From Bradyrhizobium elkanii WSM2783 (GTDB taxonomy: Bacteria; Pseudomonadota; Alphaproteobacteria; Rhizobiales; Xanthobacteraceae): DNA of 64,000 bases. The notes beneath the pieces are model-generated. The model made no database searches and was not told the DNA's origin. It saw only the letters and a list, made by a program, of their open reading frames with translations. Shown piece by piece: positions 37,103-44,570 of this stretch. Both the position numbers and the translations under genes were made by a program. The stretch spans positions 8,926-72,925 of the forward strand of contig NZ_AXAP01000024.1 in assembly GCF_000472865.1 (NCBI RefSeq), given 5' to 3'. Positions within the stretch are counted from its first letter, which is position 1; each line of letters begins with the position of its first letter.

Positions 37103-37606
37103 TCAATGACACTTGAAATAATCGAATGGTTCGCGGCAGCTCCTGCAGCGCCACAGCGCCTTGCAGGAGGTCGAGCCGAATTCGGACAGCAATTCGGTGT
37201 CTTCGGACCCGCATTGCGGACACGCCACCCGTTGCCGGCCGAACAGCGCGCGGCGTGAGCTGCCGGGCAGCGGCGGTGCGATACCGTACTCCTTCAGCTT
37301 GCGGCGGCCATCCTCGCTCATCCAGTCGGTGGTCCAGGCCGGCGATAGCACAGTGCGGATCTTCGGGCCGCGAATGCCCTCGCGCTCGAGCGCCAGCTCG
37401 ATCTCCAGCGCAATCACGTTCATGGCGGGGCAGCCGGAATAGGTCGGCGTGATCGCGACCTCGACCCGCCCGTCCTGAACCGCGACATCGCGCAGCACGC
37501 CGAGATCGGCGATGGTCAGCACGGGAATCTCGGGATCGACCACTTGTGCAGCCGCGTCCCAGGCGCGCCGGCGCAGATCGGCATTGCTGATGACAGCGCT
37601 CACCAT
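37103..37606 (-). CDS. paaD: Phenylacetyl-CoA epoxidase subunit PaaD
   Basis: Small accessory protein of 167 residues required for the phenylacetyl-CoA epoxidase. The N-terminal MIP18/DUF59 domain shows 'VVDPEIPVLTIADLGVLR' (about residues 22-39) and 'YSGCPAMNV'; the C-terminal part has Cys pairs (CPQC ... CRSC) suggesting a zinc or Fe-S site. PaaD-type proteins are thought to help Fe-S or iron delivery. The start overlaps the paaC stop by 7 bases, indicating coupling. Confidence 0.92.
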   Translation of the reverse strand: MVSAVISNADLRRRAWDAAAQVVDPEIPVLTIADLGVLRDVAVQDGRVEVAITPTYSGCPAMNVIALEIELALEREGIRGPKIRTVLSPAWTTDWMSEDGRRKLKEYGIAPPLPGSSRRALFGRQRVACPQCGSEDTELLSEFGSTSCKALWRCRSCREPFDYFKCH

Positions 37607-38376
37607 GTCGCCCCCGGAAAGGTTCGCTGCAGCGACTGCAATTCGCTGAGGACATGGCCGAGATGCTCGCTGTGCCGGCCGCTGCGGCCGCCCTGCTGCA
37701 TCCAGTTGCTCGCCGGCAAGCGAAGCGTCGCCTCGTCCACCACAGCGGTTATCGTCTTCAGCCATTGCGGATGCAGCAGCGCCGGGTCGACTGCGATACC
37801 GGCATCGATCAGGCCGCGCTCAGAGTCGTCGACGGCGAACATCTCGCCGGTGAAGGACCAGAGATCCTCAATCGCCGTCTGTGCGCGGCGATGGCTTTCC
37901 TCGGTGCCGTCGCCGAGCCGGATGATCCATTCCGACGAATGCCTGAGATGATAGGCGCTCTCCTTCTCGGATTTCGCCCCGATCGCCGCGAGCGTCGCAT
38001 CCTTCGACTGCATCATCGCACGCCAATAGAGATCGGCGAAGGCGGCATGGAAGAACTGCCGCACCATGGTGCGCCCGAAATCGCCGTTCGGCTGCTCGAC
38101 CAGGAGGAGATTGCGGTACTGCCTGACGTCGCGCAGATAAGCGAACTTGTCCTCGTCGTTGTCCTTGCCCTCGAGCTTGGCGGCGTAGCTGTAAAGCTCG
38201 CGCGCCTGTCCGAGGAGATCGAGCCCCATATTGGCGAGCGCCATGTCCTCTTCGAGCGTTGGCGCGTGTCCGCACCATTCCGACAGACGGTGGCCCAGGA
38301 TCAGCGCATCGTCGGCGCGCCGCAGCGTGTAGAGCACGAGCGGCGTTTCGGAGACCTGGATGTTGGCGATGGTCAT
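37600..38376 (-). CDS. paaC: Phenylacetyl-CoA epoxidase, structural subunit
   Basis: Ferritin-like helical subunit of 258 residues that pairs with PaaA in the hydroxylase core but lacks the catalytic di-iron site. Features of the family are 'LYTLRRADDALILGHRLSEWCG' region (about residues 15-36) and 'RQYRNLLLVEQPNGDF' (about 85-100). It is separated from paaB by 112 bases with a family B repeat, so ribosome access depends on its own start region. Confidence 0.93.
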   Translation of the reverse strand: MTIANIQVSETPLVLYTLRRADDALILGHRLSEWCGHAPTLEEDMALANMGLDLLGQARELYSYAAKLEGKDNDEDKFAYLRDVRQYRNLLLVEQPNGDFGRTMVRQFFHAAFADLYWRAMMQSKDATLAAIGAKSEKESAYHLRHSSEWIIRLGDGTEESHRRAQTAIEDLWSFTGEMFAVDDSERGLIDAGIAVDPALLHPQWLKTITAVVDEATLRLPASNWMQQGGRSGRHSEHLGHVLSELQSLQRTFPGATW

Positions 38377-38397
38377 CGATCAGTCCACTTGCTCAGT

Positions 38398-38481
38398 CGT
38401 CATTGCGAGGAGCGAAGCGACGAAGCAATCCACGTCTCAGCAAGTGGCGCTATGGATTGCTTCGCTTCGCTCGCAATGACG
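38398..38481. repeat. Palindromic repeat family B, copy 7, inside the paa operon
   Basis: 'cgtcattgcgaggagcgaag' ... 'cgcttcgctcgcaatgacg'. Fills the paaB-paaC spacer. Near-identical in its ends to the copy at 37009. Confidence 0.85.
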
Positions 38482-38488
38482 AAGGCGG

Positions 38489-38776
38489 CTACATATGTCC
38501 GACTTCCTCGGGCACGTCGTAAAACGTCGGGTGCCGGTAAATCTTCGACTCCGCCGGTTCGAACATCATGCCCTTCTCGGCCGGGTCGGAGGCGGTGATC
38601 GCGCTCGACGGCACCACCCAGATCGAAAGGCCCTCGCCGCGGCGGGTGTAGATGTCGCGCGCGGCCTGCAGCGCCAGCGTAGCGTCGGCGGCATGCAGCG
38701 AGCCGACATGCTTGTGCGCAAGCCCGTTGCGACTGCGGATGAAGACTTCCCAGAGCGGACTATTCGGCGTGGCCAT
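38489..38776 (-). CDS. paaB: Phenylacetyl-CoA epoxidase subunit PaaB
   Basis: Small subunit (95 residues) of the PaaABCE epoxidase, thought to help bring the core and reductase together. Family landmarks are 'PLWEVFIRSRNGLAHKHVGS' region (residues 7-26) and 'YTRRGEGLSIWVVPS' (about 43-57). The C-terminal 'YDVPEEVGHM' is also typical. It begins 10 bases after the paaA stop. Confidence 0.94.
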   Translation of the reverse strand: MATPNSPLWEVFIRSRNGLAHKHVGSLHAADATLALQAARDIYTRRGEGLSIWVVPSSAITASDPAEKGMMFEPAESKIYRHPTFYDVPEEVGHM

Positions 38777-38786
38777 CTCGGCCTCC

Positions 38787-39779
38787 CTATTCGGCTGCCT
38801 GCGCGAACTGCCGGCGCTTGCGCTTCTCGGCGTAAGCGGCCGCCGCCTCGCGCACCCAGGCGCCCTCGTCATGCGCCTTACGACGCGCAGCGAGACGATC
38901 GCGGTTGCATGGACCGTTGCCCGCGAGCACCTGCTTGAATTCGTCCCAATCGATCGGGCCAGGCACCCAGTGGCCGGCTTCATCCTGCTTCATCTCGGAA
39001 TCGGGAATGGTGAGGCCGAGGAACTGCGCCTGCGGCACGGTTGCATCGACGAATTTCTGCCGCAGCTCGTCGTTGGAGAAGCGCTTGATCTTCCATTTGG
39101 TCGAGGTGTCGCTGTGCTGGCTCACTTTGTCGGGCGGACCGAACATCATCAGCACCGGCCACCACCAGCGGTTCAGCGCATCCTGCGCCATTGCCTTCTG
39201 CTCATCGGTGCCGCGGCACAACGTCAGCATGATCTCGAAACCCTGGCGCTGATGGAACGACTCTTCCTTGCAGACGCGGATCATCGCTCGCGCATAAGGA
39301 CCGTAGGAGCAGCGGCACAGCGGGATCTGGTTCATGATGGCGGCGCCATCGACCAGCCAGCCGATGGTGCCGATGTCGGCCCATGTCAGTGTGGGATAGT
39401 TGAAGATCAAGGAATACTTGGCCTTGCCCGTCAGCATCGCGTCGACGAGCTCTTCGCGCGAGGTGCCGAGCGTCTCGGCCGCGGCATAGAGGTAGAGCCC
39501 GTGGCCGCATTCGTCCTGTACCTTGGCGAGCAGCGCGGCCTTGCGGCGCAGCGTCGGCGCGCGCGTGATCCAGTTGCCCTCGGGCAGCATGCCGACGATT
39601 TCGGAATGAGCGTGCTGGGAAATCTGCCGCGTCAGCGTCTTGCGATAGGCCGCGGGCATCCAGTCGTTCGGCTCGATGCGCTCGTCGGCATCGATGCGCG
39701 CCTGAAACGCGGCGGCGCGCGCGGCGTCCTCGACATTGCGGTCATCTGCGTCAGACGTATTCAGCGCCTGCGTGTACAT
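38787..39779 (-). CDS. paaA: Phenylacetyl-CoA epoxidase, catalytic subunit
   Basis: Di-iron oxygenase subunit of 330 residues that forms the ring-1,2-epoxide of phenylacetyl-CoA. The di-iron ligand motifs are seen: DECGH with Glu90 and His93, and EESFH with Glu173 and His176. A strong Shine-Dalgarno (gggagg, complementary to 39787-39792) lies 7 bases before the ATG. It is the first gene of the paaABCDE-I-K run, with an AT-rich promoter region carrying a palindrome. Confidence 0.95.
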   Translation of the reverse strand: MYTQALNTSDADDRNVEDAARAAAFQARIDADERIEPNDWMPAAYRKTLTRQISQHAHSEIVGMLPEGNWITRAPTLRRKAALLAKVQDECGHGLYLYAAAETLGTSREELVDAMLTGKAKYSLIFNYPTLTWADIGTIGWLVDGAAIMNQIPLCRCSYGPYARAMIRVCKEESFHQRQGFEIMLTLCRGTDEQKAMAQDALNRWWWPVLMMFGPPDKVSQHSDTSTKWKIKRFSNDELRQKFVDATVPQAQFLGLTIPDSEMKQDEAGHWVPGPIDWDEFKQVLAGNGPCNRDRLAARRKAHDEGAWVREAAAAYAEKRKRRQFAQAAE

Positions 39780-39830
39780 GCCCGACCTCCCGAATTTTAT
39801 TGTCTTTAATCTATATCAAAATTCTAATTC

Positions 39831-39848
39831 TTGCAAGCATTCTTGTAA
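39831..39848. promoter_or_regulatory. Candidate PaaX operator upstream of paaA
   Basis: Imperfect palindrome ttgcaag-catt-cttgtaa (one mismatch per arm) in a 74-base AT-rich spacer between paaX and paaA. Read on the minus strand, TTGCAA and a downstream TATAGA about 15 bases later could be -35 and -10 boxes, which would place the palindrome over the -35. Binding by PaaX is inference. Confidence 0.45.
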
Positions 39849-39853
39849 TATAT

Positions 39854-40723
39854 TTACGCATCCTCAAACCGCCGTGAAAGTTCCACGCCGGGCTTCGGCA
39901 GCGGCCCGTCCTCAGTGGTCGCATGCCGGTCAAGCCATTGTTCGGATAAGGCCAGCACGCCGCGATAGATTTCGCCGCAGAGCTTTCGCGCTGCACTCCC
40001 CGGCCAGTCCTTCGGCAACAGCGCCATCGGCAGCAGCGGATCGCGCAGCACCACGCGGCGGTAGTAATGGATCAGGAGGATGCGGGCCGTGAACGCGTCG
40101 GCGTCGGTGAGTTCCTCTCCGCGCGCGAGCCAGCCGCGCAACGGCTCGAACGTCCTGATGAATTTCTGATAGGCATCCGCGGTGCGATCGAGCGGCCAGC
40201 TCTCGCTGAGCAGCCGCCGCCCGTTTTCATCTTCGGCCGAAACGTCCAGACGGATGGCGCTAGCGGCCTCTTCAGGGATCGGCACGCCCGACGGCGCGAC
40301 CCACACGCCCGGCAGCGGACTGCCGAAGCCGGCGTTCTTCAGCGCCTCGCGCGCGGCATCGCGATCCTCGCCATTGCCGATCAGCAGCAGTTCGAAACGC
40401 CCGGTCCAGTCCGACTGCGGCGGATCGTAGATGTGCCTGGTCGCGGTGTCGAAGGTTTGCCGGCCCCTCTCATTCAGTCGGTAGAAGCTGTTGCGGCCGA
40501 CCTTGTTGCGCTCGAGCCAGCCGTCGGCGGCGAGCCGCGACATCGCGGTGCGCACCACGCCGCCGTCGGTGTCGAGGAAGGCGAAGAAATCCAGCAGCGT
40601 GCCGAGCCACACGCAGCCGCCGCGCGGGACGATAGCGTCGCCGAACACGGTGATGACGATGGAGCCGGTGCGCGAGGGCTCGCGCTTCAACTGGTCGATG
40701 ATGCGGTCAAGCGGCTGCGGCAT
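39854..40723 (-). CDS. paaX: PaaX-family transcriptional repressor
   Basis: Phenylacetyl-CoA-responsive repressor of the paa genes, 289 residues. The N-terminal winged helix appears in 'VVRTAMSRLAADGWLERNKVGR' region (about residues 56-77), followed by the central PaaX domain and a helical C-terminal part. It lies directly upstream of paaA on the same strand. Two in-frame ATGs are possible, 40723 and 40735; the first gives the usual PaaX start (MPQPLDRI). Both lie in a small palindrome, atgcgt-cc-acgcat (40722-40735). Confidence 0.92.
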   Translation of the reverse strand: MPQPLDRIIDQLKREPSRTGSIVITVFGDAIVPRGGCVWLGTLLDFFAFLDTDGGVVRTAMSRLAADGWLERNKVGRNSFYRLNERGRQTFDTATRHIYDPPQSDWTGRFELLLIGNGEDRDAAREALKNAGFGSPLPGVWVAPSGVPIPEEAASAIRLDVSAEDENGRRLLSESWPLDRTADAYQKFIRTFEPLRGWLARGEELTDADAFTARILLIHYYRRVVLRDPLLPMALLPKDWPGSAARKLCGEIYRGVLALSEQWLDRHATTEDGPLPKPGVELSRRFEDA

Positions 40724-40787
40724 GCGTCCACGCATACCGCGTTTCGCGTTGGGGCGACAATGTTGCTTGTGGTAGGCAGCCGGGCTG

Positions 40788-40903
40788 CATCCTTCGAGAC
40801 GCGGCCAAGAGGCCGCTCCTCAGGATGAGGTCTGGCAGGGGGCGCGCTGTTAGACCCTCATGGTGGGGCGGCCTCTTGGCCGCGTCTCGAACCATGAGGC
40901 CCC
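40788..40903. repeat. Palindromic repeat family C, copy 2
   Basis: 'catccttcgagacgcggcca' ... 'tggccgcgtctcgaaccat', with 'ctcctcaggatgagg' and 'ccctcatggtgg' inside. Lies between paaX and the upstream hydrolase gene. Confidence 0.8.
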
Positions 40904-40909
40904 GACGCA

Positions 40910-41680
40910 CTACCGGTCCGGATCCGGATAAACCATGGCGCGCCAGCCGCCACGATCGAACGGCGCCCACTCCCCTTCGCGCTGCGCCAGCCGGTCGGCG
41001 ACCGCGTAGACGGCGGCGGGATGGTGGCCCATGCCGCAATGGCTGCTTTCGACCTCGATGCTTTCCGACATCGCCGAGGCCTGCTCGCGGCAGCCTTGCC
41101 AGGCGCAGATGCCATCGGTGCGGCTGAAGATCGCCGTGGTCGGCACCGGAGGCGCGCTGGCCAGCGATCCACCGAAGCGCGGGTCCTCTTCCTCGGCGCG
41201 GCGGCCGCTCGCGATCTCATAGACCTGCCAGGCGTTGGTCGATTTTGGCCCGGCCGCAAAGGGGCTACCGAGCGTGATCACCTGGCGCACGCGCTCAGGC
41301 ATCATCTTGGCGAGTTGGCGAGCATAGAGGCCGCCGAGGCTCCAGCCGACGAGCGAGACCTTGCGGCCATGGCTGTCGTTCATGTCCTGCACGAGATCGA
41401 CCATCGCCTGCTGCACGCCCGCGCGCAGGCCGAGATTGCGGCCCTGGCGCCAGCCGCTGACCGCGTAGCCCTTGCTGCTCAGGAACTCGCGCAGCGGCCG
41501 CGTCGAGAGATCCGATGCGACGAGGCCGGGCAGCACCAGCACCGGATGACCATCGCCGCGCGGCGCGAGGCTCAACAGCGGCAAAGCGCCGAGGAAGGCG
41601 CCGAGTTCGTGGATGGCGCGCCCCTCCAACAGCATCAACGTCCTGGACGGCGGGCGAAGCGTCTCTGCGGCAAGGGGCAC
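40910..41680 (-). CDS. Alpha/beta hydrolase, lipase/esterase-like
   Basis: Serine hydrolase of 256 residues with nucleophile Ser114 in GWSLGG and an early 'GDGHPVLVLPGL' motif. It is clearly paralogous to the hydrolase at 53270-54070: both share the 'GHPVL-LPG' start, 'SDLS...R.YL...GY', 'GRKVS-GWSLGG-YAR' and a C-terminal 'ANRLAQ/DRLAQ...F-R' segment. No signal peptide is obvious. The substrate is unknown; lipid or PHA-related esters would fit the neighbourhood. Confidence 0.8.
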   Translation of the reverse strand: MPLAAETLRPPSRTLMLLEGRAIHELGAFLGALPLLSLAPRGDGHPVLVLPGLVASDLSTRPLREFLSSKGYAVSGWRQGRNLGLRAGVQQAMVDLVQDMNDSHGRKVSLVGWSLGGLYARQLAKMMPERVRQVITLGSPFAAGPKSTNAWQVYEIASGRRAEEEDPRFGGSLASAPPVPTTAIFSRTDGICAWQGCREQASAMSESIEVESSHCGMGHHPAAVYAVADRLAQREGEWAPFDRGGWRAMVYPDPDR

Positions 41681-41777
41681 GGCATCTCCTTCCCGCCGGC
41701 CTTCGCATTGCGGCAGCCGGCCAACGGATCAATAGGCAATTAAAGCTAGGGAAACGGCTTTCTACTTTCAAGCTAAC

Positions 41778-41795
41778 CAGATCACACAGATCACA
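41778..41795. repeat. Short tandem direct repeat
   Basis: Two adjacent copies of cagatcaca in the spacer between DUF445 and the hydrolase gene, about 100 bases upstream of the hydrolase start. Possibly a protein-binding site; no further support. Confidence 0.4.
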
Positions 41796-41821
41796 ACAAA
41801 AACGCTCGCGTTCCCGATCGG

Positions 41822-43108
41822 TCACACCAGCCGCAGCAAATATTCGATGGTGTACAAGATCAATCCGGCAAGGCCGCCGATCAGCGATCCATTGAAGCGA
41901 ATATATTGCAGGTCCCTGCCGACGTTGATCTCGAGCAGCGAGATCAATTGCTGCATGTCCCAGGCCTTCATCTGATCGGCGATGAAGGTCGAAACGCCGC
42001 TCTTCTGGTCGGCGACCACTGTCCGCAGGATCGCGACCAACCCCTCGTTGATCTCGGCGCGCAGCTCAGTGTCGCCGGCCAGCGCTTCACCCGCCTCCAC
42101 GAACATCCTGGCCAGATACTGCTGCAGGACCTGCGTCTCTCCAGAGGCGCTGCGTTCGATGAAGTCCTTCAGGTTCGACCAGATGTTGCGCGCGAGGCCT
42201 TCAAGTTCCGGCCGCGCCAGCAGATCGCGCTTCAATCGGTTGATGCGATCGGCAAAGGCACGATCGCTGCCGAGCCGCTCGACGAACGACAGCAGCATGC
42301 GGTCGAACTCGCCGCGGAACGGATGCTTCGGATCGTCACGGACTTCCTCGAAGAATTTCGTCGCGGAGGCGATGATCCGGTTCACGACGAATTTGTCAGC
42401 GCGATAGAGCCTCAGGAGCGTCGGCATTTCCGCGCGGACCTTGTCGCGGATGACAGCCATGGTCTCCTTCGTCGTCAGCGTCTGGTGCAGGACGCGCAGG
42501 ATGTCGTCGAGCAGGCCCTCGTGCTTTCCCTCCTGCACGAAGCCGCGCAGCGTGCCGGCGGCAAGCGGCGCCAGATCGATCGCCAGCAGTTGCGCGGTGA
42601 CGCGGCGGCTGACGAACTTCATCGATCCCGAATTCTCCGTCGCCGAGAACGCCTCCGGCAACAGACGCAGCAGAAAGCGAGCGAGATCGGTCGAGCGCTT
42701 GCGGTCGCGCAGCCAGTCGGCGATGAAAGCGCCGAAATCGATCTCGCGCAGCTTGGCCTCCACCGGCCCTGCTTCGAGGAAATTCTTCTCGATGAATTCG
42801 CCGAGCTTCTCGGCGATGCGGCCCTGATTGCTCTGGATGATCGCGGTGTGCGGGATCGGCAATCCCAAGGGACGCTTGAACAAGGCGACCACCGCATACC
42901 AGTCGGCGAGCCCGCCGATCGTCGCCGCTTCCGCAAAGGCCGCGATGAAGCCGAACACGGGATGCACCGGCAACAACGCTTTCGCGACGAGGAACAGCAC
43001 GAACGTCGCAACTAACACCCCGGTCGCCAGCCACTTCACGCGCCGCAACTCCGCCGCGCGGATCGCGTCGGCGGGAGTGGCGATGGTGAAGGTGGCGGGA
43101 AGGGTCAT
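41822..43108 (-). CDS. DUF445 family membrane protein
   Basis: Predicted inner-membrane protein of 428 residues. It has N-terminal hydrophobic helices (about residues 28-65), a long helical central region rich in Leu/Arg/Glu and a C-terminal hydrophobic anchor (about 408-428). 'FAEAATIGGLADWYAVVALFKRP' region (about 57-79) is the family landmark. The function of DUF445 (YjiN-like) proteins is not established. It lies between a hydrolase and a phasin gene, both also on the minus strand. Confidence 0.8.
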   Translation of the reverse strand: MTLPATFTIATPADAIRAAELRRVKWLATGVLVATFVLFLVAKALLPVHPVFGFIAAFAEAATIGGLADWYAVVALFKRPLGLPIPHTAIIQSNQGRIAEKLGEFIEKNFLEAGPVEAKLREIDFGAFIADWLRDRKRSTDLARFLLRLLPEAFSATENSGSMKFVSRRVTAQLLAIDLAPLAAGTLRGFVQEGKHEGLLDDILRVLHQTLTTKETMAVIRDKVRAEMPTLLRLYRADKFVVNRIIASATKFFEEVRDDPKHPFRGEFDRMLLSFVERLGSDRAFADRINRLKRDLLARPELEGLARNIWSNLKDFIERSASGETQVLQQYLARMFVEAGEALAGDTELRAEINEGLVAILRTVVADQKSGVSTFIADQMKAWDMQQLISLLEINVGRDLQYIRFNGSLIGGLAGLILYTIEYLLRLV

Positions 43109-43161
43109 GGAGGTTCAACCACGGTTGGTTGGCTGCGATCATATCGCGCCACACCCACTGC

Positions 43162-43250
43162 CGTCATGGCCGGGCTTGTCCCGGCCATCCACGTCTTGGT
43201 GCATGCGGCAAGAAGGCGCGTGGATGCCCGGGACAAGCCCGGGCATGACG
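43162..43250. repeat. Palindromic repeat family A, copy 3
   Basis: 'cgtcatggccgggcttgtcc' ... 'gggacaagcccgggcatgac', nearly the same as the copy at 15262. It lies right after the phasin terminator. Confidence 0.85.
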
Positions 43251-43253
43251 AAG

Positions 43254-43282
43254 CAAAAAAGAAGGCCCGCAATCGGCGGGCC
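43254..43282 (-). terminator. Rho-independent terminator of the phasin gene
   Basis: Read on the minus strand: a perfect 7-bp stem ggcccgc / gcgggcc with a 5-base loop, followed by TTCTTTTTT. It lies 33 bases after the phasin stop codon. Confidence 0.85.
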
Positions 43283-43315
43283 TCGGAAAACCGTTGCTTG
43301 GCAGGCCTGACGCGA

Positions 43316-43792
43316 TCAGGCCGTCTTGTTGTAGACCTTGGCGAAATTGTCCTGCGCGGACTTCGCACCTTCGGTGACGAGCTTGCCGACATATTCAGTC
43401 GCAGACTTGGCCCGCGAGACGAACACTTCGCCGCGCGCACGCACCAGGTCCGACTGGATCTGCACCGCGTCGTTCAGCGACTTGGCGGAAGCCAGCTTGT
43501 CGATACCGTTGAAGAACGCTTCCGCGTCCTGATAGATCGCCTCCTGGATATTGCGGCTGATCTTGGCGGCCTCGGAAACCGAACCGGCAACGGCGGATTC
43601 GATCACGGCGGTCACCTTTTCCGAGCCGGCGTGCAAGTCTGCGGCACGAACCTTGGCGGTCTCGGCCTGCTTCTTCACGAACTCACGGGCGGCTTCCGGC
43701 ACTTCCAGGTTCTGCAGCTTGGTAAAAGCTTCGGTCACAGGCGCAAAGGCCTGCTTGACGCTATCAAAAACGGAATTGGTCTCGGTGGTCAT
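43316..43792 (-). CDS. Phasin family protein
   Basis: Small (158 residues), mostly helical, Ala/Glu/Lys-rich protein that coats polyhydroxyalkanoate granules. The phasin pattern is seen in 'FTKLQNLEVPEAAREFVKKQ' region (about residues 23-42) and the heptad-rich middle. It has no membrane segment. A GGAGAG ribosome site is present. It has its own promoter region with a large palindrome and its own terminator, so it is likely a single-gene unit. It lies close to phaE-phaC. Confidence 0.9.
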   Translation of the reverse strand: MTTETNSVFDSVKQAFAPVTEAFTKLQNLEVPEAAREFVKKQAETAKVRAADLHAGSEKVTAVIESAVAGSVSEAAKISRNIQEAIYQDAEAFFNGIDKLASAKSLNDAVQIQSDLVRARGEVFVSRAKSATEYVGKLVTEGAKSAQDNFAKVYNKTA

Positions 43793-43877
43793 AGGGTCTC
43801 TCCATCCTCGGTTAGAGCTATGGGCTCACCCCGTCCAAATCTGGCCCAGGGCGTCATCCTTATGCCATGGTTAATGG

Positions 43878-43905
43878 TGCATCGCAATATATATGTTGCG
43901 ATGCA
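43878..43905. promoter_or_regulatory. Large palindrome upstream of the phasin gene
   Basis: Perfect 10-bp inverted repeat tgcatcgcaa / ttgcgatgca around tatatatg, 85 bases before the phasin ATG. On the minus strand, TTGCGA in the second arm and CATAAG after 17 bases make a weak sigma-70-like promoter. TGC/GCA-rich palindromes resemble known PhaR operators, so this may be a PhaR site (inference). Confidence 0.6.
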
Positions 43906-43970
43906 GTATCACAAATCTGTGAACAGCCGCAATATCGGGCGAATTGCCCGTCAGGCAGGCTGCAGCCTGG

Positions 43971-44570
43971 TCAAACCTGAGGCTGGACCGCCCCCGGCAG
44001 GCCGTAGGCCTCCATCTGAGCCCGGACCTGCGCCACATTGTGCCCGAGCACCACGATGTCGGGGGTCGCGCCGGCGACATCCCGGACATGGTCGCGCAGC
44101 AGCGCCTCGGCCCGGAAGCCGAGGCCCTCGAAGAGGGCAATCGCGCTACGCTGGTCGACCGTCATCTGCACCGACAGCTTCTCGAGGCCAGCGCTGAGCG
44201 CAATGGCAAACGTCTCCTGCGCCAGCGCCCGCCCCACCCCCTGCCCGCGGACGTCCAAGGACACCACCATCCGGATCTCGCCGACATGGGGCGACCAGGA
44301 GTGACGGTCGCGCACCAGCGTGCCGCAACCGATCACGACGCCATCCCTCAGCGCCAGCAGGCTCATGATGTCGCCGCGGTCGATCTCGTTGAGCCACGCC
44401 GATAGCACCTTCGGCTCGCTGATGTTGCGCGGCAGGAACAGCAGATCATGCGTCGGCAGCTTTTGCGCGAAAGCTAGCACCGCGGCTTCGTCGGCGCGCG
44501 ACATCAGACGGAATTCGATCTCGCCGGCCTCGGTCTTGACGCGCCGTGGATAGGGACGTGTCTCACTCAT
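43971..44570 (-). CDS. GNAT-family N-acetyltransferase
   Basis: Acetyl-CoA-dependent acetyltransferase of 199 residues. The acetyl-CoA-binding motif is 'VRGQGVGRALAQETFAIA' (about residues 108-125), the GNAT motif A. The ATG overlaps the phaC stop codon (ATGA), so its translation is coupled to phaC. The substrate is unknown; an amine or protein target linked to PHA metabolism is possible but speculative. The C-terminal part (about 185-199) is low-complexity. Confidence 0.86.
   Translation of the reverse strand: MSETRPYPRRVKTEAGEIEFRLMSRADEAAVLAFAQKLPTHDLLFLPRNISEPKVLSAWLNEIDRGDIMSLLALRDGVVIGCGTLVRDRHSWSPHVGEIRMVVSLDVRGQGVGRALAQETFAIALSAGLEKLSVQMTVDQRSAIALFEGLGFRAEALLRDHVRDVAGATPDIVVLGHNVAQVRAQMEAYGLPGAVQPQV

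Noticed and set aside
3107-38481. Family B repeats as a CRISPR array
   Set aside because: The copies are single, dispersed over many kilobases and have no regular spacers or cas genes.
43936-43969. Small palindromes (cgggc-gaatt-gcccg and caggctgcagcctg) after the GNAT gene as terminator
   Set aside because: No T-run follows on the minus strand; kept out of the feature list.
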